Of a DNA stretch of 64,000 nt, positions 9,876-21,489 are shown piece by piece. Within the stretch, counting starts at the first letter, position 1. Each line of letters opens with the position of its first letter. Position numbers and translations under genes: made by a program. The stretch covers positions 806,001 through 870,000 of the forward strand of contig JBAIAA010000669.1 in NCBI GenBank assembly GCA_037893245.1, in the 5' to 3' direction. The notes beneath the pieces are model-generated. The model was not told the DNA's origin, made no database searches, and saw only the letters and a list, made by a program, of their open reading frames with translations. This stretch comes from Crossaster papposus. Taxonomy: Eukaryota > Echinodermata > Asteroidea > Velatida > Solasteridae.

Positions 9876-12389
9876 TAAGCTTGAACGGGGCAGGCTTGCC
9901 CCAAATGCCATGCTTGGCTCACCACTGGGCCCATTTACTTGGCAGACTTGCCAATAAAAACACTGGAATTTCACCGTTTGAAGTGACGGTTGAGTAGCCC
10001 CAGCAGAACGAGTGCAATAGGCGCTAACCACAGTGTTTATATATTTGTCACGTGACCTAAATTTAAGCTAAATTTATGTAAATTACTAAACACTAAATTG
10101 GAACAAACACGCCGCTTTTTCCACCGTTTGTAGAGACGGTCGGAATAAACCCCGCTAGCACAAGCGGGCGTTTGGCGTGTAGTTTTTTTAAAGATTAAAC
10201 ACAACTTGTAACATTTTATTTTAACATACAACTTTAAATTAAACTTACTTAATAACTATTAGGGCTTGTAATTTGTTTATTATTTTAAATGGAGTCACTG
10301 CCGGTCGCTCCCAGCCAAATCCTGCCTATGTTAAGTATGCCTAAGGTTTATGACCAATTAACCGTTACCTCATTTTACACGTAGTGTGAGTCAGTGTGCG
10401 CTGTTTTTAAATCCAAACTTCCAATACCGGTATCCATAATATACTCCTCTGGTCAAAATTTATTTCAAGTTATTATTCCAGCTAAAAATGGTAAATATTA
10501 GATTTTTTTTAAAAATGGTATAAAAATCAGGCTTCATATTGCCACAACATTAACAAAAAATAGGTAGAAATTGGCCTCAGATTGCGCCAGAGAGCACCTA
10601 ATAAACCAAAAATTTCAGGGCCCTTAAGCGGGCCCTGAACCCCGGCCGCAGGGACTTCCCGCTACGCGATCGTGATGTGCGCTTCGCGTACATGCTTCCC
10701 AGTTACATGTACTCAAATTGTTACACACCCACATTTTTTTTTTGCACACCCAATTCACAAAATCCTGCCTAAGACCTTGGGTGGACCCCCCCTTTAAAAA
10801 AATCCTGGATCCGCCCATGTATACTCCATACTGCCGCACGGTCTACCCCAACCCAAAATTTGTATGAGTACTTTATCAACTCACGCAGCCGCTGCCTACC
10901 AAAAACTGGTCGAATCTCGGCCAATTTCTGTAAAAAAGGTGAAAACTATCCCCGTTCCGCAAACGCGATTGTTACAAGATGGCGGATAACTCGTGCGTAA
11001 TTTCAAGCTGCAGCCGCATGCGCATTAGCCGTTTTTGAAACACAAACTTGAAACTTCATCTTGCGAGGCCTTATTCATACAGTTAAGCAATGCGCCGGAG
11101 GCACAGCCACAAAAGACCGAAGCCAGGGTTTGGAAAACAGCCCTGTCATCGTTCAGAGAAGGCCATGTGATTGGTCCGCACTGACCCCGGCCGGGGTCAC
11201 GGTGCCGGGGTCACGGTACCAACGTCGTTATCCGCCATCTTGTAACAGTCGCGTTTGCGGAACGGGCATAGTTTTCACCTTTTTAACAGAAATTGGCCGA
11301 GATTCGACTGGTTTTTGGTGGGCAGCAGCTGGGTGAGTTGATAAAGTACTCATACAAATTTTGGGTTGGGGTAGACCGTGCGGCAGTATGGAGTTATTGC
11401 CCGAAATTTGTGCACGGTTTCTATTGTTTAACGGCGGTTAACCTGTCAAAAACCCTCTCTATTTATGGGCATAGCTGTTGTCAGGGCGACATTAGGTTTG
11501 TTTGCTTGTCCGTGTCCTTTCTCCATGGTGCCGGTGTCGTACTAAAACCAGACTCCTATGAAAATCGGACCCGTTTTTCTTATTGGTTAAACCCTCTCAC
11601 GTGACAGATCACGCTCCTAATTAGCTCCACTTAAGCATGCGCAATACTACCTATGAGTCCAGATTTCAAGGAGTCTCAAGGGTTTATTGAGATGTCTGTA
11701 TATAGTCCGTGCTTTAACTCGTATAAAACGTCCTCTTGCGGCCAAATTGTACCAGGTCACGTTTTTTCATTACAAAAATAGGTAACCGGAGCATGTCTTT
11801 TCAATAGCTTGTTTATAATCAAAATAAGTTGTTGATATTTGACAGATGACAATAAATCAACAGAATAACGACATAATTTAGACTGTAAACCTTTCAGTTT
11901 CAGCAAGATGCTTGATGAGAAAATACCTATACGAATAATTACCTTTAATTGTGATGTTTATCAGTGTTTTAATTAGAATGAACATGACGTTTGTGTTTCT
12001 TGGGAATTTTCGTCCCGTTGGACAGACTATTAAAGGACAAATGCCACATGGAGCCATGCACTTCAATACACTTCAATACATGTAAACAAACTGCGTTATC
12101 TACACAAATCAAATAGCAGGCGCTACATGTAAATCCAATCGCTGCCTTGTCAAATACATAATACCCGGAGCGCCGGTGGGAGTTGTTTGTGCACCCTGCC
12201 TACCGCTTAAGCTGTACAGTTGAATTGTGAAAATCACACTCTGCGTTCATTAAACCCACCAGGGAATTCCCCATTTGTAGCAGAGTTTAAGGGTTTTTAC
12301 TTTCGAAACCAGCGTCAATGTAAAATTTAAAGTCTAAATGATGTTTTCCTGAGAGTCTTGTTACAAATTTCAAAGTGAACAAAGAAATT
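9876..12389. other. Gene-free repeat-rich spacer
   Basis: No convincing coding frame. It holds dispersed repeat pieces: the TGGATCCGCCC family near 10770-10820, the long inverted repeat 10823-11394, and 11391-11460 shared with 7381-7440. The rest (9880-10760, 11460-12389) shows no structure I can name. In the gene model proposed here it lies in the 5' intron of TRIM copy 2. Confidence 0.5.
10823..11394. repeat. Long inverted repeat with 168-bp arms
   Basis: Arms 10823-10990 and 11227-11394 are near-perfect reverse complements. Landmarks are CTGCCGCACGGTCTACCCCA against TGGGGTAGACCGTGCGGCAG, and AAGATGGCGGATAAC against GTTATCCGCCATCTT. The spacer of about 236 bases contains no gene. The form is that of a foldback element or of two opposed copies of one repeat. 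Confidence 0.85.
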
Positions 12390-12452
12390 GGCAAGGCAGG
12401 ACTCGAACCTGCAACCTCCGGAATACCGCTCCACCATCCGAGCTATATTGCC
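12390..12452 (-). tRNA. Degenerate tRNA-like sequence (tRNA pseudogene or SINE head)
   Basis: Read on the minus strand, it begins GGCAATA and ends TTGCC (acceptor stem). It has a D-arm GCTC-loop-GAGC and a T-arm GCAGG-TTCGAGT-CCTGC. The internal promoter B box GGTTCGAGTCC (12399-12409) is perfect and an A-box-like TAGCTCGGATGG is present. It is only 63 nt, and the anticodon arm is 8-9 bases too short to form a normal stem-loop. It is therefore unlikely to be a working tRNA. Confidence 0.55.
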
Positions 12453-13202
12453 CTATTTTGGCGGTCTCCCAAATTGTCGCAGTATCTTTGTTAATAAAAG
12501 GTAAACTTAGCTTCTTGTCGAAAAATAATGTTTAATTTGGACTATTTACGTTATGTGGCGTCTCTCGTTCAACACAATTTCACGGAGCTGCCGACATTAA
12601 ATTAAATTTTACCCACTAAAATGTGAATATGATTCATATTCCCACCCTGTTCGGGTGAAACATACTGCATACTATTAAACATTGAGTGTATAAGAGCAGT
12701 TTTTAGGAATGTTTTAGCTTTTTTAATTTTTAATTTGTACTTTTTGTCGAGCTCATGAATAATGCATTTTACGATTCAGTCTGATAAAACTAGCGCATGT
12801 GCATAAACCTTATGTCGCCCACGGAGCCTGAGGAACAGCGGTGTTGGTATAACACACTGGGTCACATCATTATTTGATCCTGAATAATAATTATAATAAT
12901 ACAAGCATTTGTAAAGCGCCATCTATCTATGTAGACATATTCCGAGGCGCTTTAAGAAAAGTTACTGTACAATAATAATTAATTTCCAAATCACTTGAAA
13001 CAAAACAAGCATTCTAATTATAAGTTAACCTCTACAATTTGCCCTGCCAAATTTCGTGTAAAAATGACCAAGAAAATGTGATCTTCTCAGTCAAAATGAC
13101 CGAGAGAAATGTAATTTTTGTTGACTCGGAAAAGTGTTATTTTTACAATGAAAAGGATAAAGCAATTTTTCAGTCTGACCTAAATGTATAGTGTGCACAT
13201 TA
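12453..13202. other. Gene-free stretch upstream of copy 2
   Basis: No gene is seen. Around 12890-12975 is an A/T-rich piece with AAGCGCC and GAGGCGCTT in inverted orientation, probably a fragment of a dispersed repeat. From about 13060 it matches the CTCGGTC/GACCGAG palindrome region found before the other TRIM copies. Confidence 0.5.
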
Positions 13203-13309
13203 CCCTACAAATAGGGGTGTAAATGGATATCCTTTGTCTTTTGTCTGAAGATAATGGTGACAAAATAAGAACAGACAAAATAGAGCCAGTTATAGTCATA
13301 TTTATAGGG
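13203..13309. repeat. Hairpin module upstream of copy 2, diverged
   Basis: It starts CCCTACAAATAGGGGTGT and ends CATATTTATAGGG, with internal TTTTGTCT and ACAAAATA segments. It is shorter and more diverged than the module of copy 1, but in the same place relative to the TRIM gene. Confidence 0.55.
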
Positions 13310-13428
13310 CTGGTGTGCACCCTCCTCCATTTTACAGCTCCATGCCCCCTTCTCAACCTAAGCCCCTTCCTGGCACTGAGTAATAGTCGAAACTGATTTT
13401 TGTTCTTTGTAAGGAGGATACACTCACG

Positions 13429-15339
13429 ATGGCGGAGGCTGCAGCCCGAACCGTGTTGGACACAATAAGCCAGGGGCACCTGGAATGTCCGATCTGCTGC
13501 GATAGATTCAAGGATCCTAAGATGTTAGACTGTCTTCATAGCTTCTGCCTGAACTGTCTGGGTATGATGTTGAACAAAGAAACGGCGGAGAGGGAAAAGA
13601 TAATATGTCCAGTCTGTAGGAGAGAGACGGTCGTTCCTAAGGATGGAGTGCAGAGTCTGTCTTCTAGCTTCTTCCTGGTATCTCTTGTCGATGAGATAAG
13701 CAAACAAGAACAGTTATTAGGAAAGATTACTACTATCAGTGCGATTTGTGAATCCTGTGAAGAAGGAAACGAGGCCGTGTCGAGATGCCTTGACTGCAAG
13801 GAGAACATCTGCAAGAAATGCCAAGAGGCGCACCGTCGCTTGAAGTCCACCAACGACCATCGGATCATTCAAGCGGAAGACTTGGATAAACCGAGGGCTT
13901 CACCAACAGATGCTACTAAAACTGCCACACCAAAATGTAGAAAACATAGTGATCAGGCCATATGCTTTTACTGTGAGACTTGTGATGTGTTGATTTGCGC
14001 CATGTGTGCTGTAACTGAACACCGAACAACGGAACATAAGTTCATTGGTATCGGTGACACCATCAAATCATTCCGTGAGAGTGTCGAGGACATATTGCAA
14101 AAGTTCCAGAAAAGCAAAGAGCAATTTGCATCAAACGAAGACTCCATCAAACATGCACGGAATAGATTGCAAACGAAACTGGCTCAGGCTTGCAGTGATA
14201 TTTCTGCAAAAGCCGAGGCAGAAATTGCTAAAATCAGAAGCAAAGCAAAGGTAATCACCGAACAAGTCAACAAAATCTGTCAGGAGAGAGACGGCGCGTA
14301 CGAAAAGGCACTCATGCGCAACCGTGACCAGATGGAAAGCGCAGATCAGATCGTCACGGCTGTAAACGACTTGATGAGTCAAGTCGATGATTTCGAGCTC
14401 TTGGAACTCAGACCAAAGGTGATGCACAATTTGCAATTCCAGAAGGAGCTCAAGTGCGAACCGGCAAAGGTGGATCTTTCGTTCATTGGCGTCAAATGTC
14501 ACGATGTCGTCAGTGAAGAGAATCTTGGGAAGATATTGATCAAAGAAAAGTGGCAGGTGAAGAAAGAGTTCGGCAAGGAAGGAAACGGTGACGGGGAATT
14601 CCAAGTCGCCAGAGGTGTTGCATGTTTCAGCAAAGGGGACATTGCTGTGACAGACATAAAGCTAAATCGACTATCGATATTTACCTCCACTGGACGTTTC
14701 AAAACTTCGGCCGCTCAAAGCGGTCATCAGCTGGTCGCTCCTTTGGGCATTGCTGTCACCTCAGATGATCTGCTTTTTGTCACGGACAAAAATAAAGTGA
14801 AGGTTTTTGACGGCAATCTTCAGTTGATTCGCGAATTCACACCATCTAAGAAAGAGGCAAGTCATTTAACCGCTATTGCGCTAGACGCAGCTGGAGAACG
14901 ACTAGCGGTGGCTGACTTTGGCAGGAAAGTTGTTTCTGTGCATTTGCTTGATGGCTCGTTAGTAGCAACTATTCCAAATGAAAATGTGACATTTTATTTA
15001 GCGATGGATAATATGGAGCGCCTGTTCATTTCTAACTACGAAAATAAAACCCTCTCCTGCGTAGACCTCAAGGGCAATGAAGTGTTTAGTGTCAATACAC
15101 TTGTGGACAAAAAATCGGCGAGTCCAACTGGGATCTTTTTTGACAGTCACGGCTACTTTAATGTTGCTGTTCATCTCGGTGACAGGGGAACCGCAACTAT
15201 ACAGCAGTACGACCCAAATGGATTAATGGTAGGAACTGTAGCCGAAAAGCTATACAATCCGATACAAATGGCCTATACATCTACTGGCGATGTGGTTGTT
15301 GCAGACAGACATTCCATCAAGATCTTGCAGCGGATGTGA
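13429..15339 (+). CDS. TRIM-NHL protein, copy 2, intact
   Basis: Predicted 636-residue RING/B-box/coiled-coil/NHL protein. The RING cysteines and histidine are complete (C20, C23, C35, H37, C40, C43, C60, C63). Both B-boxes are complete; the linker between them is two residues shorter than in copy 1. The ATG at 13429 opens the family's conserved MAEAAARTVLDTI start and follows a pyrimidine-rich acceptor with AG at 13412-13413. Closest in body and 3' flank to copy 4. Differences from the other copies fall largely in NHL loop positions (VARG, IKLN, HLGDRGTA). As a TRIM E3 ligase it should ubiquitinate targets bound by the NHL propeller; targets are unknown. Confidence 0.93.
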   Translation: MAEAAARTVLDTISQGHLECPICCDRFKDPKMLDCLHSFCLNCLGMMLNKETAEREKIICPVCRRETVVPKDGVQSLSSSFFLVSLVDEISKQEQLLGKITTISAICESCEEGNEAVSRCLDCKENICKKCQEAHRRLKSTNDHRIIQAEDLDKPRASPTDATKTATPKCRKHSDQAICFYCETCDVLICAMCAVTEHRTTEHKFIGIGDTIKSFRESVEDILQKFQKSKEQFASNEDSIKHARNRLQTKLAQACSDISAKAEAEIAKIRSKAKVITEQVNKICQERDGAYEKALMRNRDQMESADQIVTAVNDLMSQVDDFELLELRPKVMHNLQFQKELKCEPAKVDLSFIGVKCHDVVSEENLGKILIKEKWQVKKEFGKEGNGDGEFQVARGVACFSKGDIAVTDIKLNRLSIFTSTGRFKTSAAQSGHQLVAPLGIAVTSDDLLFVTDKNKVKVFDGNLQLIREFTPSKKEASHLTAIALDAAGERLAVADFGRKVVSVHLLDGSLVATIPNENVTFYLAMDNMERLFISNYENKTLSCVDLKGNEVFSVNTLVDKKSASPTGIFFDSHGYFNVAVHLGDRGTATIQQYDPNGLMVGTVAEKLYNPIQMAYTSTGDVVVADRHSIKILQRM

Positions 15340-16397
15340 ATTGCCTATGAGGCTCTACTACTTACTTGATTCAGAGCCAACCACATCTGCTATGGGCTCT
15401 ATGCTCAAGTACCCCCTCAGAGGAAAGAAAAGGCGAGCTGGGGGAGTCATTAGACGACTTCAATTTAAGGCCGTTTTCCCAGTCTCAGCTTCGTCGCCGT
15501 GTGTGGCTTCGTTTAGCAGTTTGGCTTTGGTGATGGAGCCGGAAATTAATTAGGCTAACCTAAAAGTGCGTGCCGAGATTTATCACTGAGTCGGGGGCCA
15601 AAAATCTCAGAAATTATTATCGTTGATGTGTGAGGTGCTGGCAACCGCTTAGACTCGATCGTCTCGTTCCCGTAAAGTGAAATTGAGTTTTTCAGAGTGA
15701 AGGCAACTCCCAAAAAGTAAAAACCACTCAAAAAGAGTAAATATTCACTCTTCCGAGTGAACCGTTCATTGTTATACATTTAGAGAGTTGATCTGTGTTT
15801 AGGTTTCAGCACATCCGGGGGGGACATGCGGCGCTGCGTTGATTGTTTGATCGGAGCTGCTAAGTTCCCAGCATACTAATAACGCGGTCCTGCTTGAGTC
15901 GGTGGCACATGTGGACATCATACGGCGCCTCGCTCGTGCTGCGCGCTGCATCGGCCCTCGAGTAGTTTATTCGTCGACAAAACATGTTCCTTATAACTTA
16001 ATCTAAGTCTACTGAAACTGTACTTCCAAGAGCTTAAAGATCCAAAAACCTAATAAAATCATAATAAATCACATGATGTGACATCACAATGATTACCGAT
16101 GACGTCATCGCGACAAAAAGGATCGATATTTGGCGAAATAGCTCTTGTTTTCGTTAATTCTATATTTTTGGCTCGCTAGTTGAAACAAGTTTAGAACTGA
16201 AGAGACTACAAAATAACTATTTATGTATGTAGCATGTACTGTAGTATGTGTAAGTTTGTATCCGCATTCAAATAGTTTACGTGGAACAATAGAGGACAAT
16301 TGACATAAAGTCCACGATTATATATTTGTGTACAAAACCTATGGAAGGCCTTCCAAAAACTTTAAAGTACTACAAACAAAAGAGGGACAATAGGGGG
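15340..16397. repeat. 3' flank of copy 2, paralogous to the flank of copy 4
   Basis: Non-coding. It matches 37916-39060, for example GGCGAGCTGGGGGAGTCATT and GAGAGTTGATCTGTGTTTAG. It contains a run of short CACTC/GAGTG and ACTTTT/AAAAGT inverted motifs (about 15675-15760) also found after copies 3, 4 and 5. CCTAATAAAATC with AATAAA at 16052 is a possible poly(A) signal. Confidence 0.7.
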
Positions 16398-17202
16398 TGT
16401 CACGGCCGTCGTCACTTACCCAGAGAGCCGCCTGAGGGCGCTGTCAAGCTTTTACGGTCTCAGTTCTCATCACGTACGGCTTTGTCAAGGTAGCCATGTT
16501 ACTTTTGTTTGCCCGACATTCCGCCTGATTTCTCCTAGAAATCTGCTATTCGTCCGATTTAAGTCTTGTGTTACCCTTGCAGGTCACCTTAATCGTAATC
16601 ATGTAGATTCACCTAGCCCCACAGTCATGTAAGTTTCTCAGTATTTGTCATTTTCGAGATAATTCTCGACTCGAGTCAATATTTCCCATCATGTTGTGCG
16701 TAGATTTTATTGCATTCTTCATCGTCGCTGGATTTAAAATCATCTAGACCCGACTCGGTTATGTTTGTGGTTAAATCTGCTGCCGTATTTTCCTCTATAT
16801 AATTACAGTGTTTAGTACTTGTCACTCTATTATTCATAGATAATTAGATTTCCGTGTATTTTGAAAGTTATTAAGCGAGAGCTCCATTCCGATATGTCAC
16901 CCGTTCACGTGGTGGAGCCATCCCTGTATTTAATGTTCTTGCTCATTTTACATAAACCGCTCATTGTAAAGTGATTTTATTGCTTTTAGGAAGCGTTTTA
17001 CACGCATCTCTTCATTTTAAACATGATCAAAGTATTATATAAGGTTTTGTGTACTCTTTTACAGTTCACCGTGGAATAAAGTTCATTTGGAAACCGCAGC
17101 CCTGACCTCCGGCCAGATCGTTCTTTGATCTTCGGTTGACCCTCTCTGGTTGAACCTAAGCTAAGGATTCCCTGAATCTACGCCTTTGCAGACGCCAGAA
17201 CA
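16398..17202 (+). mobile_element. Solo LTR, 805 bp
   Basis: It begins TGTCACGGCC and ends CCAGAACA, so it has TG...CA ends. It is flanked by GGGG on both sides as a 4-base target duplication. The paralogous place downstream of copy 4 (about 39075) has the uninterrupted site ACAATAGGGGGTCCATGAT. Inside are TATATAAG at 17036-17043 and AATAAA at 17075-17080, in the order expected for U3 promoter and R poly(A) signal. No internal retroviral genes are present, so an LTR retrotransposon inserted after the segmental duplication and then recombined to a single LTR. The superfamily is not determined. Confidence 0.85.
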
Positions 17203-17269
17203 GGGGTCCATGATAAAAGGTGTTTACACACACGGGTGTGTAGGTTTCTGAATTGGGTACCCTGTCGAG

Positions 17270-18119
17270 ACCTAAACACCATGGGGATAACGGGAGGCGG
17301 GTCTCCACAGGGAAATTTCTATAGATTAGCAGGTCTTCAAAAGAAATTTCAGAAAATGTGTTTATTTAATTTTACCCAAATTACTTTAAAACGGGTTGAG
17401 ATGTGGGTTAGGGTCAGTGTTTGGGTTAGGGTATAATATATGGTATATAATTGTATTGTATCACTTTCCAACGAGTGAAAGCTCTCAGTGCCTCGTATAC
17501 GACAAATTAAATACCCAGCACGATAGAGGAGACTCCCTCTATCTTGCTCCTATGTCATACACACTCGACTATATGCCATATACACTGTTTAAACACTGTT
17601 TAAACAGTTGTGTATACAAGGACAACAACCCGGTTTGTTCACGTGTCCTGCTTAAACAGCGGACAACATTTGTTTAAGCAGGGCACTTGGATAACCCAGG
17701 TTGTTAAAAAAGTTTAACCAACAGCATTTTAACAGTGTATTGCTACCTGACACATGCCTCAAATACCTGAACAGAATTCCTGAGATTCCGAGAACAACCA
17801 TCCTCAACGTTGTATCCTTGTGGAGACATCTCTTTGGTCTCGTTTTCAAAATGGTTAGAAAGTCGAGCACCTTTTTCAAAATGCTTCTATTTCAACCACA
17901 ATTAAATTCCTAGGTTGAAATTTTAACAAAATATACCCTATATTATACCCTAACCCAAACACTAACCCTAACCCACATCCTAACCCTAGTTTTGGGGAAG
18001 TTTGAGTAAAATTCAAAAATCTATTTCGTGAAAATTCTTGTGGAGACCTATTCATCTATAGAAATTACATTAGGGATACCTTTTGACTCCCGTTGTCCAA
18101 ATTGTGTTCATTGTGCCCC
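17270..18119. repeat. Foldback element with telomere-like TTAGGG arms
   Basis: The left arm (to about 17445) has GGGTTAGGGT, GTGTTTGGGTTAGGGTATA and ATTTCTATAGAT. The right arm (from about 17930) carries their reverse complements, including TATACCCTAACCCAAACAC. The core holds a second hairpin, GTCCTGCTTAAACA against TGTTTAAGCAGG. The same element is at 39145-39999. Half of it, the left arm only, is at about 29030-29190 plus 33957-34000, and at 50560-50780. The TTAGGG-like bases are part of arms that repeat at several loci, so they are not interstitial telomere arrays. Confidence 0.75.
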
Positions 18120-19837
18120 TGTAACATAGAAATTTGTCACACCGATAAATTTAATACTAATTGAAGTAAGGAAGCAATCCACAAAAAAATATATTTCCAC
18201 CTGGTTCAAGAAGATTGGGTCGCGGCTTAAATCTCAAGGTTGGGACAACAAAATTGACACAAAAAGGAAAAAAAAGATAGAAGTGTGGACAAATTTAGCT
18301 GAGAGAAACAACAACAATATTTATTTAGTGACTTTCCAAAGGACAACGGCAATAAAATTTGAAAGTGGTTGGTGTTAAGAATGCGCCGAATTCTAGAATG
18401 GAATTTCAATCTGATTTCTTATCCAAAAAAATAAGGAATTTAGAATGCTAAATAAACTTAAAACAGCTCAAAAGAAATGCTACAAAAAAATATAAAAATT
18501 AACAAAACCCAACACAGTGCCAAAAAGTGCATAGCTAAAATAGGCAATCAGACGGTAACCTGCAAACGAAACAAAACAAAAGAACAAAATATAAAATTAA
18601 GAATCTTAAGAGTAATCAAAATCATAACAATCAGAACAAGGACAAGAATTCTCTTAAAGTTTAACTCATACTTCAACAGCAACACTTAGATGACTAATAA
18701 ACAAGTATAGATAATGTCACCACATGTCTAACCAATGACAAGATCACTTTTCTTGTATCTGGGCAGGCCTTCATGAATATTTATAAGTCTACAAGCAACT
18801 GTTTATTGTACATTAGACTGGCTCCAGTCATTAACTCGGTTGAAGTTAGGTTAACACTATCAACTACATAAGGACTACATATTACTGTGTATAATAATCT
18901 ATCCTAGACTTAGCAAGTCTAATCCTTTGATATACATGGTTCACCATGCCTGGTCGATTTATACAATTTACACAAATCTGGTAGAATCTTGGCATCTCTC
19001 AACAAAATCTACGTATGGCAGGACTGAAAGTCTTAAAAACCAAAGAAACAAGGGAATTAATGAGGTCAAGTATTTACTCCATCCTGATTTCCTATTAATC
19101 TTTTCTAGATATAAATAAAAGTAATTACTTGAGAATAATTCTCAAACATCGAAATTAAATCTAGTACAAAGAAACTAATAATGATTCAAAAACCTTTCAA
19201 CTTCTCTAATTTAACACAGGAATTATTCTCCTATCCAGGTTGTCTTTAACTTGACAAAGCTCTCAAAGTACATGTATACAATACAGAAACAAATCAAGTT
19301 CATGATGGCTTTGAGACAATTAACTAAAAACTTTCAAAAACTCAGACAAAACTTCTTAACCAAATACGATGAATCTATCAACTCTCGTCTTAGGAACGAG
19401 ACAATTTAGAAATTAAATCAAACCAAAAGAGGATAATTAATGGGTAAAAACTCACCAAGTTTCTGAGCAGAACTTGCCTATCTGGCAGCTAGAATTTGTG
19501 TCTGAAACACGTGTAAGTATTTGATGTACATGTACATGTATGTCCACTGCTGCTTGCCATGCTCACTGAATGTGACCCCAAGGTCAGTGTCCTTTTATAT
19601 GGCACAGTGTGGGCTAAAGTAAATATACAGGGGGCTGCACAACCTTACCATGAATGGGATGCAGAAGGATGCACTACTCCTATGAGAGAACTGTTTTTGT
19701 AATGTTATTTTACAGGCCAATAAACTGTTCAACAGGCAAGAGAATTACCCGGGGACCACACAGTTAACAATGGACCGGCTGCAGGAGGCCTATATGTTAC
19801 TTGTAGAATAACAAATCAAATAAATGTCCACTCCACA
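18120..19837. mobile_element. Large insertion, possible solo LTR
   Basis: The paralogous sequence near 39998 reads straight through (TTGTGCCCCCATTATATTCGG), while here 1.7 kb intervenes. The insert runs TGTAACATAG...CTCCACA, so its ends are TG...CA. It is flanked by CCCC on the left and CTCCC on the right, which would be a 4-5 base duplication with one change. TTTTATAT near 19593-19600 and AATAAA at 19719 lie in LTR-like order. There is no coding capacity, the interior is A-rich, and no relative is visible in the window. The LTR reading is an inference. Confidence 0.45.
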
Positions 19838-21132
19838 CTCCCATTATATTCGGTTTTAGTTTTAAAAAAACACACATTGGGATTGTAATTGCCATGTCTG
19901 GTGTTAATTGGAGCGGTTGCTATAGTGCAGTGTTGATGCTGACATTCTCAAGAGATGTTTTGATTTATTTCAGTTTATTATCTTTGTGTAATTATATTTG
20001 TCTAACTCTTACCTGAAATACAAGTGAATCGGTCACTATAAACAATTGAACATGGTCTACCCTAGTGTAACATGTGTTATGTTGGAACATATTTTTCAAC
20101 ATATCCCTTGTAATTGATATGCAATAACATTATAAAGACATGTATGGCTCCATTTTGTGGTCATTATAGTAAGCCGGGGTTTATGCAATACATCTTGCAA
20201 CATGACAAAAAGATGTGAAAGCGACGCGTTGTACTTGTGATACCTAAATATTTTTATTAAATATCCAATTACTCTGGAAACCAATGTTTGAATGGTACAA
20301 GACTTGCCCAAATCTGTCCAACGTCCAAGACAAACGGGAATAAATAGTCAAATAATTTAGTTGATATGTGGCATGAAACTAGAAATATACCAAAATGTCA
20401 CACTTTGTATCTCAACTTCATGGAATGGTCCATTTGGAAATAAACTTTCAATTTTATTATTAGATATTATTTTTTAGAAACATCCAGTTGTAAAAAATAA
20501 TTGTTTGTTACCAAACTGATTTCAATTTCAGATTATTAAATTTAAACATATTTCCCACCCTTTAATACCCGTGGGGAGGAGAGATAATTGCCATGAAAAG
20601 CTATTATTCAAAATAAATACACCTCGATTGCAAATAAATGATGTGAATATTTCACAGGATAATATTCTTTCCTGCGAATGGAGACATATGTAATGTCCAT
20701 TATGAACTTCCGTAGCTTTACGCCGAAGGCCTAGCCTGCACGCGCACATTGTCTTCTGAAAGACAGGGGCCTAGAGGGCGCGCGCTGCCCTTCATTGGCG
20801 CGAGTTAAAAATAGTAACAGGTTTTCCCCACAGTGAGTAAATTGTGCTGCACGCAATGCCTCCTCATCAAATACTGCGCAGTTGTTGAACAAATACATGT
20901 ACACACTGTACATGTACACAGGATGCTGCGGTAGTCAATACGTACCTAATTGTTTCGATAAGTACAACTACACAAGTGATCACCTTTCGCCGCTCGAAAC
21001 GCAGGCGGCCGAGTACCTGGACCGGTGGAAGGCCATTCTTGTGTTTTACTCACACCGAAAATGTGGTTGAAGACCACATCCAACCATGGAGCTTCATAGC
21101 TCCATGATCCAACTGACGAATCAGTTTTAAAA
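19838..21132 (+). promoter_or_regulatory. TRIM 5' cassette, type II, for copy 3
   Basis: It matches 40005-40925 and 42626-42883 (copy 5). It carries GACATATGTAATGTCCATT, TTTACGCCGAAGGCC, GAGTTAAAAATAGTAACAGG and GGTTGAAGACCACATCCAA. It ends TTTTAAAAA/GTAAGTAC with GT at 21133-21134, a strong donor consensus. The likely acceptor is AG 25048-25049, so the minisatellite and the MITE below would be intronic. No protein-coding frame of interest is present. Confidence 0.5.
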
Positions 21133-21489
21133 AGTAAGTACACTGTATTTGTAGTATGATGTACAATACATATGAATCGTAATACACATTACATGTTGCA
21201 CAGATTCAATGTGATTGGGTGTTGCTTGAATCATGCCTGATTCGTAAGATAAAGGAACGATTAGCTTTTGTAGTCTGTAATAGAACACAATAATTGATCC
21301 TGAATCTGAACCAAGTTGCTCTGTCAATTTCCGTGAAAAAAAAATACACTTTTTTTGGTCAAAATTTGGTTGAAAATGTCACTTTCTCAATCGAAATGAC
21401 ATTTTTGATGACTCGGAAAAGTGTCGTTTTGACCATGAAGCACGGATAAAGCAAATACTCACTCTGACCTATAATGATGGCCGGTTACA

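Noticed and set aside
17390-17990. Interstitial telomere array
   Set aside because: The TTAGGG-like pieces are few, irregular and part of inverted arms repeated at other loci.
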